Shown here piece by piece: positions 57,083 through 64,000 of a stretch of DNA of 64,000 bases. The stretch is taken from the NCBI GenBank assembly GCA_934277985.1, contig CAKQWF010000002.1, positions 186,001 through 250,000 on the forward strand, read 5' to 3'. A model generated the notes under the pieces. It saw only the letters and a list, made by a program, of their open reading frames with translations. It was not told where the DNA came from and searched no databases. This stretch comes from an uncultured Oxalobacter sp. Lineage in GTDB: Bacteria; Pseudomonadota; Gammaproteobacteria; Burkholderiales; Burkholderiaceae_D. Every line of letters starts with the position of its first letter. Position 1 is the stretch's first letter. The translations under genes were made by a program, and so were the position numbers.

Positions 57083-57637
57083 ATGGCTACCTCGGAAACA
57101 CCCAAAAGCAAGGGCAGCAAGCTGAATCGTTCTGAAACGGTAACAGTCAGACTTGATCCCAAATTGCGTTATCTGGCTGAACTGGCGGCCAGAAAACAGC
57201 GTCGTACCCTATCCAGTTATATTGAATGGGCAATTGAACAGAGCTTGGAAAATGTCATCCTTAAAGAAAGTAGACTTGGTAATGCTACTGTTGCCAATAA
57301 AGCTAGTAATTTATATGACGTTGACGAATTGGACCGACTTGTAAAATTGGCACTTCTCTATCCTGAATTGCTTGTGTATGAAGAACAGGTTATATGGAAA
57401 CTAATAACAAAAAACGGCCTTTTCTGGCATGGTGCATATGAGAGTGACCATATTTGGCGCTGGAAGATTTCGCAGGAAACACTTAAGTTTACAGTGTTGC
57501 GCAAATATTGGGATACCCTTAAAAGGATTGCAAAAGAAGAGATCTCAGAAGATGCTTTACCCGATTGGCAACCACCTCCGCAAACGCCTCAGAACACAAT
57601 AAAAGAGTCAACTTTGGATGATGATATTCCGTTTTGA
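57083..57637 (+). CDS. Ribbon-helix-helix DNA-binding protein
   Basis: 184 residues. The N-terminal RHH fold (about residues 16-55) reads SETVTVRLDPKLRYLAELAARKQRRTLSSYIEWAIEQSL, where the TVTVRL strand would insert in the major groove. A longer helical C-terminal part of unknown role follows, ending in an acidic DDDIPF tail. It is upstream of and overlaps the reading of the integrase region (the integrase ATG lies 9 bp after its stop). Probably regulates integration/excision genes through the nearby ATAGAAT sites. Confidence 0.8.
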   Translation: MATSETPKSKGSKLNRSETVTVRLDPKLRYLAELAARKQRRTLSSYIEWAIEQSLENVILKESRLGNATVANKASNLYDVDELDRLVKLALLYPELLVYEEQVIWKLITKNGLFWHGAYESDHIWRWKISQETLKFTVLRKYWDTLKRIAKEEISEDALPDWQPPPQTPQNTIKESTLDDDIPF

Positions 57638-57645
57638 GGTGTGTT

Positions 57646-58830
57646 ATGGCCAAAACCTTCAGCAGGCTGAGCAGACCACTCATTAAGAAATTACCACGTG
57701 GTGAAAAAATCAGTGAACACGGCATTACGTTTGAACGTTTGGCAGATGGTGATGGTATCTATACGGTCAACATCATGGTTGACGGAAAACGCATTCATCG
57801 TGTGATTGGCCGTGAATCTGACGGCACTACCCGGACACAGGCAGAAGAGTTCATAGGGAAAACGCGACAGGATGCGAAAGCAAGCCGTCTGAATTTACCT
57901 AAAGGACGCAAAATTGCGCTGGGATTTGAAGAGGCCGTACAAAAGTATCTGCTTAAACTGGAACAGGAAGGCGGGAAAAACATCAAGATGAAAGAAACTC
58001 ACTTGAGAATGCATCTAACCCCTTTCTTTGGAAAAATTCCCCTATCCCAGATCAGCACATTTGATATTGAGCGTTACAAAAAATATCGCGCCAGTCAGGA
58101 TGCTTTGAGAGTGACGAAATATAAAACAGTCAGTCGTGGAACCAAAACAAAACCTGCAACGATAAATCGGGAATTAGCTACGTTATCTCATTTGTTCAAC
58201 AAGGCGGTTGAGTGGGGATGGATTGATTTCAAAAAGATCAAAATCAAACGCCTGAAAGCAGATAATGGTCGAATTGTGTATTTGACAACCGATCAGGTAA
58301 ACCGCCTTCTTGCTGCTGCACGGGAGGATCAGAACATACAGATATATCCATTCATTCTGGTCGGACTGGAAACATCCATGAGAAAGAACGAGATATTGAG
58401 TATTCGCCGTGAGCATCTCGACTTGCAAAGACGTGTTATTTATATTCCAAAGGCAAAAGCTGGCGCAAGAGAACAGCCGATCACCAGACAACTTGCAGAC
58501 TTTCTTGCGTCATATGTCAATACATTACAATCAGGTACCCCCTGGCTGTTTCCATCACCTGCTGCAAGAAGCGGGCATACGGTAGATTTAAACAAACCTT
58601 TCAGAAGATGTGTCGAAAGGGCCGGACTTGACCCAAAACAGGTAATACGGCATACGCTACGACATACCGCTATCACGCATCTGGTTCAGGCTGGTGTGGA
58701 TTTGCCAACAGTAAAACGTATTTCAGGACACAAAACATTGGCAATGGTTGAAAGGTACAGCCACCAGAACGGCGCGCATATTGAAAATGCCATGGATAAG
58801 CTGGAACAGCGTTACCGACAAAATTCCTGA
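57646..58830 (+). CDS. int: Tyrosine-type site-specific integrase
   Basis: 394 residues from the ATG at 57646, with GAGGT 5 nt upstream. An N-terminal arm-binding region is followed by a SAM-like core-binding domain (about 100-200) and the catalytic domain. All catalytic residues are present: Arg246 (SMRKNE), His336 and Arg339 (HTLRHTA), His362 (SGHKT) and Tyr371 (ERYSHQ). It ends 70 bp from the att repeat in tRNA-Lys, the usual place. It catalyses integration at, and excision from, the tRNA gene. Confidence 0.95.
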   Translation: MAKTFSRLSRPLIKKLPRGEKISEHGITFERLADGDGIYTVNIMVDGKRIHRVIGRESDGTTRTQAEEFIGKTRQDAKASRLNLPKGRKIALGFEEAVQKYLLKLEQEGGKNIKMKETHLRMHLTPFFGKIPLSQISTFDIERYKKYRASQDALRVTKYKTVSRGTKTKPATINRELATLSHLFNKAVEWGWIDFKKIKIKRLKADNGRIVYLTTDQVNRLLAAAREDQNIQIYPFILVGLETSMRKNEILSIRREHLDLQRRVIYIPKAKAGAREQPITRQLADFLASYVNTLQSGTPWLFPSPAARSGHTVDLNKPFRRCVERAGLDPKQVIRHTLRHTAITHLVQAGVDLPTVKRISGHKTLAMVERYSHQNGAHIENAMDKLEQRYRQNS

Positions 58831-58832
58831 CG

Positions 58833-58854
58833 CGATTACACAGGAATTACACAA
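58833..58854 (+). repeat. Arm-type repeat, right copy
   Basis: A 22-bp copy (starting CGATTACACAGG) of the block at 48293-48314, 3 bp after the integrase stop and 46 bp from the att repeat. Candidate integrase arm-binding site. Confidence 0.7.
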
Positions 58855-58892
58855 AGAAAAAAGGGTTAGCAGAAAGTAATCTGCTAACCCTT
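58855..58892. terminator. Island-borne terminator for integrase and tRNA-Lys
   Basis: AAGGGTTAGCAG and CTGCTAACCCTT form a 12-bp stem with an 8-nt loop. On the minus strand it is followed by a six-T run, so it can end tRNA-Lys transcription in place of the displaced original. On the plus strand it ends the integrase transcript. Confidence 0.8.
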
Positions 58893-58900
58893 TGAATTCT

Positions 58901-58947
58901 TTGGTGGGTTGTGAGCGACTCGAACGCTCGACCTACGGATTAAGAGT
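58901..58947 (-). repeat. attR: Right attachment-site repeat (inside tRNA-Lys)
   Basis: A 47-bp exact match to 48120-48166, covering the anticodon loop to the CCA end of tRNA-Lys. Here it is part of the complete tRNA gene, so the element supplied or regenerated the 3' end on integration. Confidence 0.9.
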
Positions 58948-58977
58948 CCGCAGCTCTACCAACTGAGCTAACAACCC
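58902..58977 (-). tRNA. tRNA-Lys (anticodon CTT)
   Basis: On the minus strand the acceptor GGGTTGT pairs with ACAACCC, followed by discriminator A and an encoded CCA. The D arm is AGCTCAGTTGGTAGAGC. The anticodon stem GCGGA/TCCGT encloses loop CTCTTAA, anticodon CTT (AAG codons). The T arm is CGAGCGTTCGAGTCGCTC-like. 76 nt. It is the integration site of the adjacent element. Confidence 0.95.
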
Positions 58978-59176
58978 GACAGGATTGAAATTATAGCAGC
59001 AAATTTCCGGATGGGTAAGTATTGTTAGTTTTTTTCTTGCCGACGATGCTTTTTTTATACAGTTTGCGTTGTCTGTCCGGCTCGATGGGTGATCCCTCTG
59101 GAAAGAATGGTGCGCAAATGTGAAACGGCGCGGGACTTTACAAGGTAGCGGGGTCCGACGGATGGTTGTGCTGTTT

Positions 59177-59193
59177 GCACTTTTTCGGTGCGT
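59177..59193 (+). promoter_or_regulatory. Putative NtrC-binding site
   Basis: TGCACTTTTTCGGTGCG contains GCAC-N7-GTGC, the NtrC dyad, about 115 bp before the sigma-54 promoter, a normal enhancer distance. Confidence 0.65.
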
Positions 59194-59211
59194 TTTGTTC
59201 GCGATCAGTGA

Positions 59212-59745
<534 letters not shown>

Positions 59746-59759
59746 ACAGGAGGCACATT

Positions 59760-61088
59760 ATGAGAAAGAGCGTATTGGCAGCAATGGCTTTGGCTGGCAC
59801 AGGAATGTGCCGTATGGCTTGCGCACAGGATGCTGCCGGGGATACGGCCGCTGCGGCGGCTTCTGCACTGAGTGCCGGTGATACGGCATGGATGATGACT
59901 TCGACGTTGCTGGTGTTGATGATGGTGGTACCCGGACTGGCGCTGTTTTACGGCGGACTGGCACGAACGAAGAATATGTTGTCTGTGCTGATGCAGGTAT
60001 TTGTGACGTTTTCACTGATTACGGTGTTGTGGTTTCTGTATGGATATTCGCTGGCGTTTTCAGGTGAAGGCGCAATTGTCGGAGATTTCGGCAAGGTGTT
60101 CATGAACGGGGTGACGCAGAATTCCATGTCGGTGACCTTGCCGACAATTCCTGAATATGTCTTTTCGGCATTCCAGGGGTCGTTCGCCTGTATTACGGCG
60201 GCTCTGATTGTCGGGGCTTTTGCGGAACGGATCAAGTTCGGTGCGGTGATGGCGTTCATGGCGATCTGGTTTACGTTCAGTTATGTTCCGATGGCTCATA
60301 TCATCTGGGGCGGCGGTTTTCTGGCAGAAGATGGCGCACTGGATTTCGCAGGCGGAACGGTCGTGCATATCAATGCCGGTATCGCGGGTCTGGTCGGTGC
60401 ATGGTTGATCGGCAAGCGGCTCGGTTACGGGCGTGAAGCGTTCATGCCGCATTCGCTGACGTTAACGATGGTGGGCGCTTCCCTGTTGTGGATCGGCTGG
60501 TTCGGTTTCAACGCAGGTTCTGCAGGTGCCGCCAACGGTCTGGCGGGGATGGCTTTCGTCAATACGGTTGTCGCTACGGCCGCTGCGACATTGTCCTGGC
60601 TGATGGGCGAGGTCTTTACCCGTGGCAAGCCGTCCATGCTGGGTGCGGCTTCCGGGGCGGTTGCCGGTCTGGTGACGATTACGCCGGCTGCGGGATTCGC
60701 AGGTCCGATGGGCTCGCTTGTAATGGGGCTGATCGCCGGTCCGGTTTGCCTGTGGGGCGTGACCGGTCTGAAAAGACTCCTGAAGGTCGATGATGCGTTC
60801 GACTCTTTCGGTGTGCATGGTCTTGGCGGTATCGTCGGTGCGATTCTGACTGGGGTCGTGGTTTCTCCGGCATTGGGTGGTACCGGTCTGGCAAGTGGTG
60901 AATATTCGATGCTCATGCAGGTCTGGATTCAGGTCAAGAGCGTGCTGGTGACGATGCTCTGGTCCGCTGTCGTGTCGTTTGTGGCGTACAAGCTGATCGG
61001 CATGGTCTGGGGATTGCGTGTTTCGGAAGACGAGGAACGCGATGGTCTCGACAAGACGTCTCACGGGGAATCGGCTTATCATTACTGA
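59760..61088 (+). CDS. amtB: Ammonium transporter AmtB
   Basis: A trimeric inner-membrane ammonium channel. I chose the ATG at 59760, with AGGAGG 6 nt upstream (442 residues); a GTG at 59742 overlaps the glnK stop. The signal peptide (to about ACA) is followed by 11 membrane segments. Family motifs include GLALFYGGLARTKNMLSVLMQ, the pore His region GGTVVHINAGIAGLVGA, and DDAFDSFGVHGLGGIVGA with the second pore His. The C-terminal tail binds GlnK. Confidence 0.96.
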   Translation: MRKSVLAAMALAGTGMCRMACAQDAAGDTAAAAASALSAGDTAWMMTSTLLVLMMVVPGLALFYGGLARTKNMLSVLMQVFVTFSLITVLWFLYGYSLAFSGEGAIVGDFGKVFMNGVTQNSMSVTLPTIPEYVFSAFQGSFACITAALIVGAFAERIKFGAVMAFMAIWFTFSYVPMAHIIWGGGFLAEDGALDFAGGTVVHINAGIAGLVGAWLIGKRLGYGREAFMPHSLTLTMVGASLLWIGWFGFNAGSAGAANGLAGMAFVNTVVATAAATLSWLMGEVFTRGKPSMLGAASGAVAGLVTITPAAGFAGPMGSLVMGLIAGPVCLWGVTGLKRLLKVDDAFDSFGVHGLGGIVGAILTGVVVSPALGGTGLASGEYSMLMQVWIQVKSVLVTMLWSAVVSFVAYKLIGMVWGLRVSEDEERDGLDKTSHGESAYHY

Positions 61089-61119
61089 TCGCATCTGCAT
61101 GCAATTTGTGATGTGTACG

Positions 61120-61148
61120 AAAAAGCCCGGCATAATGCCGGGCTTTTT
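61120..61148. terminator. Bidirectional terminator between amtB and htpG
   Basis: AAAAAGCCCGGC and GCCGGGCTTTTT pair around an ATAAT loop, with A and T runs on the two sides, in the gap between convergent genes. Confidence 0.92.
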
Positions 61149-61191
61149 CATGTTGTTGTGCAAGGATGTCTCTTGCACACGGGCAGGTGTT

Positions 61192-63117
61192 TTACTGGCT
61201 GTTTTTGTTTCCGATGGATTCGAGGAGCATCGAATTCATCCGTTTGACGAAAGCGGCAGGATCCTGCAAGGTACCGCCTTCGGCCAGAACGGCCTGATCG
61301 AACAACAGGTTGGTCCAGTCGTCGAAACGGGCGCTTTCATATTTGAGTGCCTGGACAATCGGATGGTTCGGGTTGATTTCCAGAATCGGTTTCATGTTGG
61401 GCACTTTCTGTCCAGCGGCTTTCAGCATGCGCTGGAGATTGCTGGAGAGGTCATTTTTATCTGCAATCAGGCATGACGGCGAGTCGGTCAGACGTACTGT
61501 AACCCGGACGTCTTTGACCTTGTTGCCCAGAACGGTTTTCATTTTTTCAAGGGTTTCCTTGAATCCTGCCTGGTTTTCCTCGTTCTGTTTCTTTTCGGCC
61601 TCATCGGCGAGCTTGAGCAGATCAAGGTCTCCTTGTGCAACGGAAACAAGGTTCTTTTCATTGTATTCCTGAAGGAACGAGAGCATCCATTCATCGACAC
61701 GATCGGTCAGGATCAGTACTTCGATACCTTTCTTGCGGAAGATTTCCAGATGCGGACTGTTTTTGGCGGCCGTGTAGTTTTCCGCAGTGATGTAGAAAAT
61801 ACGTACCTGGTTTTCTTTCATGCGGGAGATGTAGTCATCCAGCGAAACGTTCTGGATATCGCTGTCGTTGTGCGTGGATGCAAAACGCAGCAGTTTGGCG
61901 ATTCGTTCCTTGTTGGTCGGATCTTCACCGATACCTTCTTTGAGGACCTGGCCGAACTGTTTCCAGAAAGTGGCATACTGTTCCTGTTTTGCCGGATCGT
62001 CGGATTGTGCCAGTTCTTCGAGCATCGAAAGGACGCGGCGCGTGGAACCTTCACGGATCATTCTGACGTCGCGCGATTCCTGAAGAATTTCACGCGAGAC
62101 GTTCAGCGGCAGATCGTTGGAATCGATGACGCCACGGACGAATCGCAGATAGACGGGCATGAGTTGTTCCGCGTCATCCATGATGAATACGCGCTTGATA
62201 TAGAGCTTGATGCCGCCTCGTTTGTTTCTGTCCCACAGATCGAACGGCGCTTCTTTCGGAATGTAGAGCAGCTGGTTGTATTCCGTACGGCCTTCAACCT
62301 TGTTGTGTGTCCAGATGAGCGGGTCGTTGAAGTCGTGGGAGATGTGCTTGTAGAATTCGCGGTACTGCTCGTCGGTGATGTCGTTTTTGTTTCGGGTCCA
62401 CAGGGCGTTTGCCTGGTTGACGGTCTCCAGTTCGGTACCGGTCTTCATGGCCTTGGTTTCGCTGTCCCATTCTTCCTTGAGCATCTGGATCGGCAGCGAG
62501 ATATGGTCGGAATATTTCCGGATGATGGCTTTCAGGCGCCAGTTGGTCAGAAAATCGTCTTCACCTTCACGCAAGTGCAGGGTGATATCGGTACCACGTG
62601 AGGATTTTTCGATGTTTTCGATCGTGAAGTCGCCTTCTCCGGTCGATTCCCAGCGGATTCCCTGATTGGCCGGCAAACCGGCCCTGCGCGATTCGACCGT
62701 GATTTTGTCGGCGACGATGAAGCCCGAGTAAAAACCGACACCGAATTGGCCGATCAGCGCATCGTTTTTCTTCTGGTCGCTCGAGAGACGGGCGATGAAT
62801 TCCTTGGTACCGGATTTGGCGATGGTGCCGAGGTTGGCGACCGCTTCTTCACGGCTCATACCGATACCGTTATCGGAGATGGTGATGGTTCGTGCTTCCG
62901 GATTGAAGAAGATGCGGATTTTCAGGTCAGGATCGTGTTCCTGCAATTCGGGTTTGTCCAGCGCTTTGTAACGGAGCCTGTCGATAGCATCCGATGCGTT
63001 GGAAATCAGTTCGCGCAGAAAGATTTCCTTGTTGGAGTAAAGCGAATGGATCATCAGTTGCAAAAGTTGTTTGACTTCTGCCTGAAAACCCATAGTCTGT
63101 TTTTCTGTTTCTGCCAT
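61192..63117 (-). CDS. htpG: Chaperone HtpG (Hsp90)
   Basis: Bacterial Hsp90, an ATP-dependent dimeric chaperone. I chose the ATG at 63117 ([19 protein letters not shown]), 641 residues; a start at 63147 would extend into the leader. The GHKL ATPase motifs are [29 protein letters not shown] and [15 protein letters not shown]. The middle-domain Arg lies in [18 protein letters not shown], and the C-terminal dimerisation domain is complete. A heat-shock-type promoter lies upstream. Confidence 0.97.
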   Translation of the reverse strand: MAETEKQTMGFQAEVKQLLQLMIHSLYSNKEIFLRELISNASDAIDRLRYKALDKPELQEHDPDLKIRIFFNPEARTITISDNGIGMSREEAVANLGTIAKSGTKEFIARLSSDQKKNDALIGQFGVGFYSGFIVADKITVESRRAGLPANQGIRWESTGEGDFTIENIEKSSRGTDITLHLREGEDDFLTNWRLKAIIRKYSDHISLPIQMLKEEWDSETKAMKTGTELETVNQANALWTRNKNDITDEQYREFYKHISHDFNDPLIWTHNKVEGRTEYNQLLYIPKEAPFDLWDRNKRGGIKLYIKRVFIMDDAEQLMPVYLRFVRGVIDSNDLPLNVSREILQESRDVRMIREGSTRRVLSMLEELAQSDDPAKQEQYATFWKQFGQVLKEGIGEDPTNKERIAKLLRFASTHNDSDIQNVSLDDYISRMKENQVRIFYITAENYTAAKNSPHLEIFRKKGIEVLILTDRVDEWMLSFLQEYNEKNLVSVAQGDLDLLKLADEAEKKQNEENQAGFKETLEKMKTVLGNKVKDVRVTVRLTDSPSCLIADKNDLSSNLQRMLKAAGQKVPNMKPILEINPNHPIVQALKYESARFDDWTNLLFDQAVLAEGGTLQDPAAFVKRMNSMLLESIGNKNSQ

Positions 63118-63160
63118 TTGTTTTCCCTCGTGGAAATCATAAGTCATGTAAATGAAACCT

Positions 63161-63188
63161 ATGTATGGGTTATACCTGATATTTCAAG
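63161..63188 (-). promoter_or_regulatory. Putative sigma-32 (heat-shock) promoter of htpG
   Basis: On the minus strand CTTGAAA and CCCATACAT are 12 bp apart, close to the RpoH consensus CTTGAAA-N11-15-CCCCATNT. It lies about 45 bp before the htpG start. Confidence 0.7.
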
Positions 63189-63314
63189 TGGGATAAAGTG
63201 GCGTGACGGGATTCAGCTGCCAGCGGCAAGACGGTTTTTCCACTATGTCCGGATACTCGCGGTATGACGGTATGTAACACCTGGTGGCGTGTTGTGCTGG
63301 CAAGGTTGTGGTTG

Positions 63315-64000
63315 TCATGATGGTGTGCCGTTTTCAGGGCGGAAGGTGACAGTGAAGGTTGTGCCAGCACCCGGTCGGCTTTCCATGGTGATTTGCCAGT
63401 CGAGGACATTGCAGATGCGGGAGGCGATGGACAGGCCGAGTCCATATCCGGCTGTTTCCTGCCTGCGCTCCGATTCGCCACGGTATCCTGTGTCGAAGAT
63501 GCGTTCTTTTTCGGCGGCCGAGATGCCGGATCCGGTGTCGATGACGGAGAAAGCGTGTGGTTCAAGAACGATTCTGACATGGCCATGGGCGGTATAGCGG
63601 ATGGCGTTGAAAACAAGGTTGTTCAGTACCGAGGCTAGCAGTATGGCATTGTATTTTTCCGTATGTGGCGCGCCATGTCGTTCGATGATGAGTTGCAAGC
63701 CCCTTGCTTCGGCTTCATGGCGCCAGACAGGTTCGTTTTCTTCGATGATGTCGGCGATTTCTGCGATTTTTTCGGCGTGTGTCGTGTCATGGCGTACCAG
63801 ATTGAGGAATACGCCGACCAGTTCTTTCATTCGACGGACGGTGCGGCTGGCACGCTGGAGGATTTGCCGTTCATGCAAATCGAGGTTTTTCGATTGTTCC
63901 AGCAGTTCGATGGACGTGCTGATGACGGTCAGCGGGGTACGCAGCTCGTGACTGACTTCGGAGACGAATTGACGTTCGCTGATGAGCAGCTGGTGCAGCC
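63315..64000 (-). CDS. Sensor histidine kinase, 5' end beyond window
   Basis: The C-terminal 228 residues of a two-component histidine kinase. The phosphoacceptor His is in FVSEVSHELRTPLT (near base 63945). The N box is LASVLNNLVFNAIRY, the G1 box VIDTGSGISAAEKERIF and the G2 box GYGLGLSIASRIC. The sensor domain lies outside the window, so signal and partner regulator are unknown. It has a HAMP-type HisKA/HATPase layout. It ends 130 bp before the htpG promoter, on the same strand. Confidence 0.92.
   Translation of the reverse strand, partial: LHQLLISERQFVSEVSHELRTPLTVISTSIELLEQSKNLDLHERQILQRASRTVRRMKELVGVFLNLVRHDTTHAEKIAEIADIIEENEPVWRHEAEARGLQLIIERHGAPHTEKYNAILLASVLNNLVFNAIRYTAHGHVRIVLEPHAFSVIDTGSGISAAEKERIFDTGYRGESERRQETAGYGLGLSIASRICNVLDWQITMESRPGAGTTFTVTFRPENGTPS

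Larger units (their letters stand above)
48120..58947. mobile_element. 10.8-kb tRNA-Lys integrative element carrying an EcoRII-like R-M system
   Basis: Bounded by 47-bp direct repeats, one inside an intact tRNA-Lys(CTT) gene. A tyrosine integrase is adjacent to the tRNA 3' end, and matching 22-bp repeats sit inside both ends. Left cargo: Dcm/EcoRII-like methyltransferase, Vsr, EcoRII-like endonuclease and an exported Sel1 protein. Right core: AlpA-like protein, Toprim primase, DUF3987 protein, three small genes, and an RHH protein plus integrase. No virion, lysis or transfer genes are present. It resembles a satellite-type island that would need help to move. Confidence 0.9.

Noticed and set aside
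48120..58947. Complete prophage
   Set aside because: No capsid, portal, terminase, tail or lysis genes; only integration, replication-type and cargo genes.

Overview
The window is about 64 kb of a Gram-negative bacterial chromosome with moderate GC. It carries a conserved translation, isoprenoid, outer-membrane and lipid A cluster (rpsB-tsf-pyrH-frr-uppS-cdsA-dxr-rseP-bamA-skp-lpxD-fabZ-lpxA-lpxB-rnhB), a divergent ppsR/ppsA pair, a class I fumarase, an acetyl-CoA synthetase, and glnK-amtB under a sigma-54/NtrC-type promoter. This order and the protein signatures fit a betaproteobacterium of the Burkholderiales, most plausibly Oxalobacteraceae (Oxalobacter-like). The lineage is inferred from gene order and protein resemblance, not from a search.

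Layout. 1-24 kb: lon (5' truncated by the window edge), a convergent NAD(P)HX repair enzyme, then the long co-directional housekeeping cluster up to rnhB, a PIG-L deacetylase, ppsR/ppsA and an NfeD/SPFH pair. 24-30.5 kb: minus-strand metabolic genes (thiamine-binding-type protein, metallo-beta-lactamase-fold hydrolase, MliC-type lipoprotein, murI, class I fumarase), divergent from acs, then tRNA-Ser(GGA).

30.7-39 kb is a loosely packed accessory region. It holds a decayed Doc/Fic toxin remnant with a perfect palindrome at its edge, and two paralogous XRE repressors sharing an upstream operator and flanking a PD-(D/E)XK nuclease-like gene; one of them is cut by a TGA at a Trp position. It also holds a zinc-ribbon protein, an orphan SOS-controlled umuC with a LexA box, two unknown proteins, and tandem near-perfect LexA boxes in front of a 30-residue hydrophobic peptide. 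That last locus looks like a TisB/DinQ-type SOS peptide and is the best candidate here for an undescribed system. 39-48 kb: pepD, a YbdG-type mechanosensitive channel, a MazG-like enzyme, lipoproteins, two nitroreductase-family proteins, and an eptA-type lipid A phosphoethanolamine transferase broken at a homopolymer.

48.12-58.95 kb is a complete integrative element in the 3' end of tRNA-Lys(CTT). A 47-bp direct repeat bounds it, 22-bp arm-type repeats lie inside both ends, and a tyrosine integrase sits next to the intact tRNA. Its cargo is an EcoRII/Dcm-like restriction-modification operon with vsr, plus an exported Sel1-repeat protein. Its core is a minus-strand AlpA-primase-DUF3987-small-gene module with an unusual GCTA-rich repeat family, and a ribbon-helix-helix protein next to the integrase. 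No capsid, tail or conjugation genes are present, so it resembles a phage satellite or small genomic island. 59-64 kb returns to core genes: glnK, amtB, htpG (with a sigma-32-like promoter) and the 3' part of a sensor histidine kinase.
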